A stretch of DNA of 56,717 bases. Source: Candidatus Kuenenia stuttgartensis. GTDB taxonomy: Bacteria; Planctomycetota; Planctomycetia; Pirellulales; UBA1268. Location of the stretch: contig CAMDDJ010000019.1 in NCBI GenBank assembly GCA_945891385.1, forward strand, positions 1 through 56,717. The letters run 5' to 3'. Below, one piece after another: positions 54,222 through 56,717 of the stretch; position 1 is the stretch's first letter, and the number at the start of each line of letters is the position of its first letter. The notes under the pieces are model-generated. The model ran no database searches. It worked only from the letters and a program-made list of their open reading frames with translations, and was not told the origin of the DNA. The position numbers and the translations under genes are program-made.

Positions 54222-54998
54222 TCACCCGGAGGGTGGCCGGACGGGAATGCTCCGCTGCCTGAAAAGCTCCTTGACCTCGCGAATCGTACACTCTCCGAAG
54301 TGGAAGATGCCAGCGGCCAGCACGGCGTCGGCTCCGCCGCGGTCCACGGCATCGGCCAGGTGCTCGGGCCGACCGGCCCCGCCGCTGGCCACGACCGGGA
54401 TTCCGACCGCGCGGCTGACGGCGGCCGTCATTTCCAGGTCGTAGCCTTCGCGGGTGCCGTCGCGGTCCATGCAGGTCAGCACGATCTCGCCCGCTCCGAG
54501 TTGCTCGACCCGGCGGGCCCAGGCCACGGCCTCGAGCCCGGTCGGCACCCGGCCGCCGTTGACGAACACCTCCCAGACCTCGCGGCCGTCCCGCACCACC
54601 CGCTTGGGATCGATGTTGACGACGGTGGCGCAGCTTCCGAGCCGGTCGGCGACCGCCGTCACGAGTTCGGGCGTCCGCACCGCCGCCGAATTGATGCTCA
54701 CCTTTTCGGCCCCGGCCTGCACGAGCCGGGCGGCGTCATCGAGCGTGCGGATGCCGCCCCCGACCGTGAACGGCATGAAGATCGCCTCCGCCACCCGCCG
54801 CACCATGTCGAGCATGATGTCGCGGCCTTCGTGGCTGGCGGTGATGTCGAGAAACACGAGTTCGTCGGCGCCCTCGGCCTCGTAGCGGGCGGCCACGGCG
54901 ACGGGGTCGCCGGCATCCACCAATTCGAGGAACCGCGTGCCCTTGACGACGCGGCCCCGGTCCACGTCGAGGCAGGGAATGATTCGGCGGGCGAGCAT
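54222..54998 (-). CDS. hisF: Imidazole glycerol phosphate synthase cyclase subunit
   Basis: 258 residues, a (beta/alpha)8 barrel. It has [23 protein letters not shown] (Asp11 catalytic), [59 protein letters not shown] (second catalytic Asp, about 131) and [13 protein letters not shown]. With HisH it forms IGP and AICAR. hisH is not in the window. ATG 54998 overlaps the thiG stop by one base (TGATG). Confidence 0.97.
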   Translation of the reverse strand: MLARRIIPCLDVDRGRVVKGTRFLELVDAGDPVAVAARYEAEGADELVFLDITASHEGRDIMLDMVRRVAEAIFMPFTVGGGIRTLDDAARLVQAGAEKVSINSAAVRTPELVTAVADRLGSCATVVNIDPKRVVRDGREVWEVFVNGGRVPTGLEAVAWARRVEQLGAGEIVLTCMDRDGTREGYDLEMTAAVSRAVGIPVVASGGAGRPEHLADAVDRGGADAVLAAGIFHFGECTIREVKELFRQRSIPVRPPSG

Positions 54999-55846
54999 CA
55001 GGTGCGGCTCCCCACCCGTCCCTCGTCGGGGCTCGAGGCCGTGGCGTAGAGCCGGCGGGGAATGCGGCCCGCCAGGAAGGCCTGTCGGCCGGCGAAGCAG
55101 GCGGCCCGCATCGCCGCCGCCATCCGCAGCGGATCGCGGGCCTGGGCGATCGCGGTGTTGAGCAGAACTCCATCGACGCCGAGTTCCATCGCCATGGCCA
55201 CGTCGCTGGCCGTGCCCACACCCGCATCCACGATCACCGGATAGTCCGGGTCGCCATCCTTCAGATACTCCATGCAGATCCGGAGGTTGTTGGCATTGAG
55301 GATGCCCTGCCCCGAGCCGATCGGGCTGCCGGCCGGCATCACGCTCGCCGCGCCGAGCTCCTTGAGCCGACGAGCCACCACGGGATCGTCGCTCGTGTAG
55401 ACGAGCACAGTGAAGCCATCGGCCACCAGCCGCTCGGTCGCAGCGAGTGTGCCGACCGGATCGGGCAGGAGCGTCTTCGGGTCACCGAGCACCTCGAGCT
55501 TCACCCAGTCGGCCGCGGTGCTGCCCAGGTCACGAAGCAGTTCCCGGCCCAAGCGGGCCACGCGGACGGCATCGTCGGCGGTGTAGCAACCGGCGGTGTT
55601 GGGCAGGAGCGTGTAGCGAGCCGGGTCGAGGTGATCGAGGATGTTCTCCCCCGCGGCATTGACCAGCCGCTCCCGCCGCACGGCGACCGTCACGCAGTCC
55701 GTACCCGACTCGGCGAGGCAGCGGGCCATCTCGGAGTAGGTCGCGTATTTGCCGGTGCCGACGATCAGCCGGCTCGCGAGCGTGACACCGCCCACCACGA
55801 GCGGACCATCTGCCATCGGTTCGAAATCCTGTCGTTCGCTTGCCAT
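54998..55846 (-). CDS. thiG: Thiazole synthase
   Basis: 282 residues. It forms the thiazole moiety of thiamine from DXP, ThiS-thiocarboxylate and dehydroglycine. Motifs: [102 protein letters not shown]. The Schiff-base Lys is in VKLEV. ATG 55846 is chosen; GTG 55867 and ATG 55816 are possible. It follows thiS with a 10-base gap and is coupled to hisF. The C-terminal tail ([19 protein letters not shown]) is typical. Confidence 0.95.
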   Translation of the reverse strand: MASERQDFEPMADGPLVVGGVTLASRLIVGTGKYATYSEMARCLAESGTDCVTVAVRRERLVNAAGENILDHLDPARYTLLPNTAGCYTADDAVRVARLGRELLRDLGSTAADWVKLEVLGDPKTLLPDPVGTLAATERLVADGFTVLVYTSDDPVVARRLKELGAASVMPAGSPIGSGQGILNANNLRICMEYLKDGDPDYPVIVDAGVGTASDVAMAMELGVDGVLLNTAIAQARDPLRMAAAMRAACFAGRQAFLAGRIPRRLYATASSPDEGRVGSRT

Positions 55847-55856
55847 GTGTTTTCCG

Positions 55857-56093
55857 TCAGCCGCCACCCACGAAGGTCACGATTTCAATCCGCTCTCCAC
55901 CGACCAGACTCGGTTCGTCGAACCTGCTCCGCGGCACCACCTCGCCATCCACTTCGACGGCGACTGGACGGTGTGCGAGCCCTGCCGCGCCCAAGACCTC
56001 GGCAAGCGACCGGCCCGGGGGCAGCGGACAGGAGCGGCCGTTGACCAGCAGGGGCCGCACCTGGTCGGACGTCAATGCGTCGGGATCGCTCAC
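55857..56093 (-). CDS. thiS: Sulfur carrier protein ThiS
   Basis: 78 residues with a ubiquitin-like fold and the required C-terminal Gly-Gly (VTFVGGG, with one extra Gly). The core [44 protein letters not shown] matches the family. The C-terminus is adenylated and thiocarboxylated, then gives sulfur to ThiG, encoded 10 bases downstream. Its ATG overlaps the preceding gene's stop by four bases (56090-56093). An N-terminal extension of about 13 residues ([13 protein letters not shown]) is longer than usual. Confidence 0.9.
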   Translation of the reverse strand: MSDPDALTSDQVRPLLVNGRSCPLPPGRSLAEVLGAAGLAHRPVAVEVDGEVVPRSRFDEPSLVGGERIEIVTFVGGG

Positions 56094-56617
56094 GGCACGG
56101 GCCCGCCACCCCGGGGCCGAGCGATGTCGAGCGGCACGAGCGCCGCGCCGGCACCGGCCGCACCAGGCTTGCCACCGAGGGGAATCCCGTAGGCAACCGT
56201 CGCGCCCGTCGCAGCATCGGTCACATAGATAACCGATTGCGCCATGCGGGCCGGAGGACTGCCCACGCTGGCCATGCCGGGCACGATCAGAAAACGCTGA
56301 TTCTTGACCGCCCCGACCTCGATCCCCAGGTCTTCGAGCACGTTGTGCCGATAGGTCGCCGCGAACTTTCCGGTCTGGGCGAGCACGCCACCGGTCAGGT
56401 CACCCGTTTCGAAATCGAGGATGAAGAGCCCTTCGCCATTCCGGTCAATCGGAGCCGTACAGACGGCGAAGGTCTGGTCAGCCAGCGACGACATCGCCTG
56501 GGCGACCGGCATCCGAGAGGCCCCGGACCAGGAGCTGCCCGCCACCAAGCCGGCAGCGAAGGCGACAACGGCGATCACCACGGGACCGGCCCGCCTGCCG
56601 AAGGACATGAGCGCCAT
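56090..56617 (-). CDS. Single-span membrane protein of unknown function, operon with thiS
   Basis: 175 residues from ATG 56617 (GAGG six bases upstream is the reason for this start). It has an N-terminal membrane span (PVVIAVVAFAAGLVAGSSW) and an extracytoplasmic domain with short beta strands (QTFAVCTAPIDRNGEGLFILDFETGDLTGGVL, NQRFLIVPGMASV, SVIYVTDAATGATVAYGIPL), which resembles a piece of a beta-propeller-like or signal-peptide-linked periplasmic domain. The C-terminus is Gly/Pro rich. It overlaps thiS by four bases, so it may be the first gene of the run. It has a single Cys (FAVC). No known function. Confidence 0.6.
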   Translation of the reverse strand: MALMSFGRRAGPVVIAVVAFAAGLVAGSSWSGASRMPVAQAMSSLADQTFAVCTAPIDRNGEGLFILDFETGDLTGGVLAQTGKFAATYRHNVLEDLGIEVGAVKNQRFLIVPGMASVGSPPARMAQSVIYVTDAATGATVAYGIPLGGKPGAAGAGAALVPLDIARPRGGGPVP

Positions 56618-56653
56618 GCGTTTCCTCGTCGAAGAAGACTCCACCGACTCCAT

Positions 56654-56710
56654 GGAACGGCGGGCACTGTCGAGAGTATAGTGCCGCCGTTCCGGCCGTG
56701 CCGGAACGGC
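56654..56710 (-). promoter_or_regulatory. Upstream region with promoter-like box and overlapping hairpins
   Basis: Read on the minus strand, GCCGTTCCGG-CACGG-CCGGAACGGC (56710-56686) is a perfect 10-bp hairpin. Its second arm, GGAACGGC, can instead pair with CGCCGTTCC just downstream (56662-56654), so the two hairpins are mutually exclusive. TATACT at about 56672-56677 is a good -10 box and lies in the loop of the second hairpin, with no clear -35. It is upstream of the thiS-containing run, but the window ends a few bases later. No thiamine riboswitch motif was recognised. Confidence 0.45.
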
Positions 56711-56717
56711 GAGCGAC

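Noticed and set aside
53166..55049. A 627-codon plus-strand open frame over pilT and hisF
   Set aside because: It crosses two well-characterised genes on the other strand and has no recognisable domain.

Overview
The window is a GC-rich, densely coded chromosomal segment of a planctomycete (Planctomycetota). The lineage is read from family content: a YTV-repeat cell-surface protein, an LEPR-type N-terminal motif on a secreted modular glycoside hydrolase, two beta-strand-repeat (PATR-like) proteins, one ending in a PEP-CTERM anchor, dockerin-like repeats, a TIGR03790-like protein and several planctomycete-style membrane or coiled-coil proteins. No rRNA, tRNA, CRISPR array, integrase or transposase was found.

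Layout. 1-16 kb is a cell-surface and secreted block: two beta-strand-repeat proteins (the first cut by the window edge), a small lipoprotein, an alpha/beta hydrolase, a fused proline catabolic enzyme (PutA type), a CBM35-GH26-dockerin-CBM2 beta-mannanase-like protein, an esterase, a MerR/TPR regulator and the YTV protein. 16-24.5 kb holds the most unusual block: a DUF1854 protein and an ABC exporter on the minus strand, divergent from four tightly coupled ATP-grasp ligase genes on the plus strand. Two of these are circularly permuted, adjacent paralogues, and one seems to lack a standard start codon. 24.5-27.3 kb is an Mla-type lipid transport operon (permease, ATPase, MCE protein). 27.8-30.3 kb is clpC. 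30.5-41.6 kb has a TPR membrane protein, thiE, a very large protein of unknown function, a PQQ-like repeat protein, a 50-residue membrane protein, a coiled-coil membrane protein, and a glutaminyl cyclase-like peptidase / lipoyl-like protein / Lnt operon. 41.7-49.7 kb has a TIGR03790-like protein, a thioredoxin-trypsin fusion, metG, a universal stress protein and an EF-P lysine ligase (epmA-like). 49.7-56.6 kb is nearly all minus strand: a long coupled run of membrane protein, thiS, thiG, hisF, pilT, a PilB-like protein with degenerate ATPase motifs, and cvpA.

Two families of intergenic palindromic repeats recur. E1 (about 130 bp, four copies near 9.1, 27.6, 31.4 and 47.9 kb) folds as a closing stem plus two inner hairpins, and its closing stem changes in sequence between copies while staying paired. 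E2 (about 78 bp, three full or near-full copies, two partial copies and one 14-bp end fragment) has the same kind of architecture. At two loci, in opposite orientation, the order is full E2, spacer, partial E2, E1, which suggests a composite element. Open frames through these repeats are not maintained between copies, so they are treated as non-coding.

The best candidates for an undescribed system are the ATP-grasp/ABC/DUF1854 island (perhaps assembly and export of a peptide-like or amino-acid-conjugate molecule; the product is unknown) and the E1/E2 structured repeat family.
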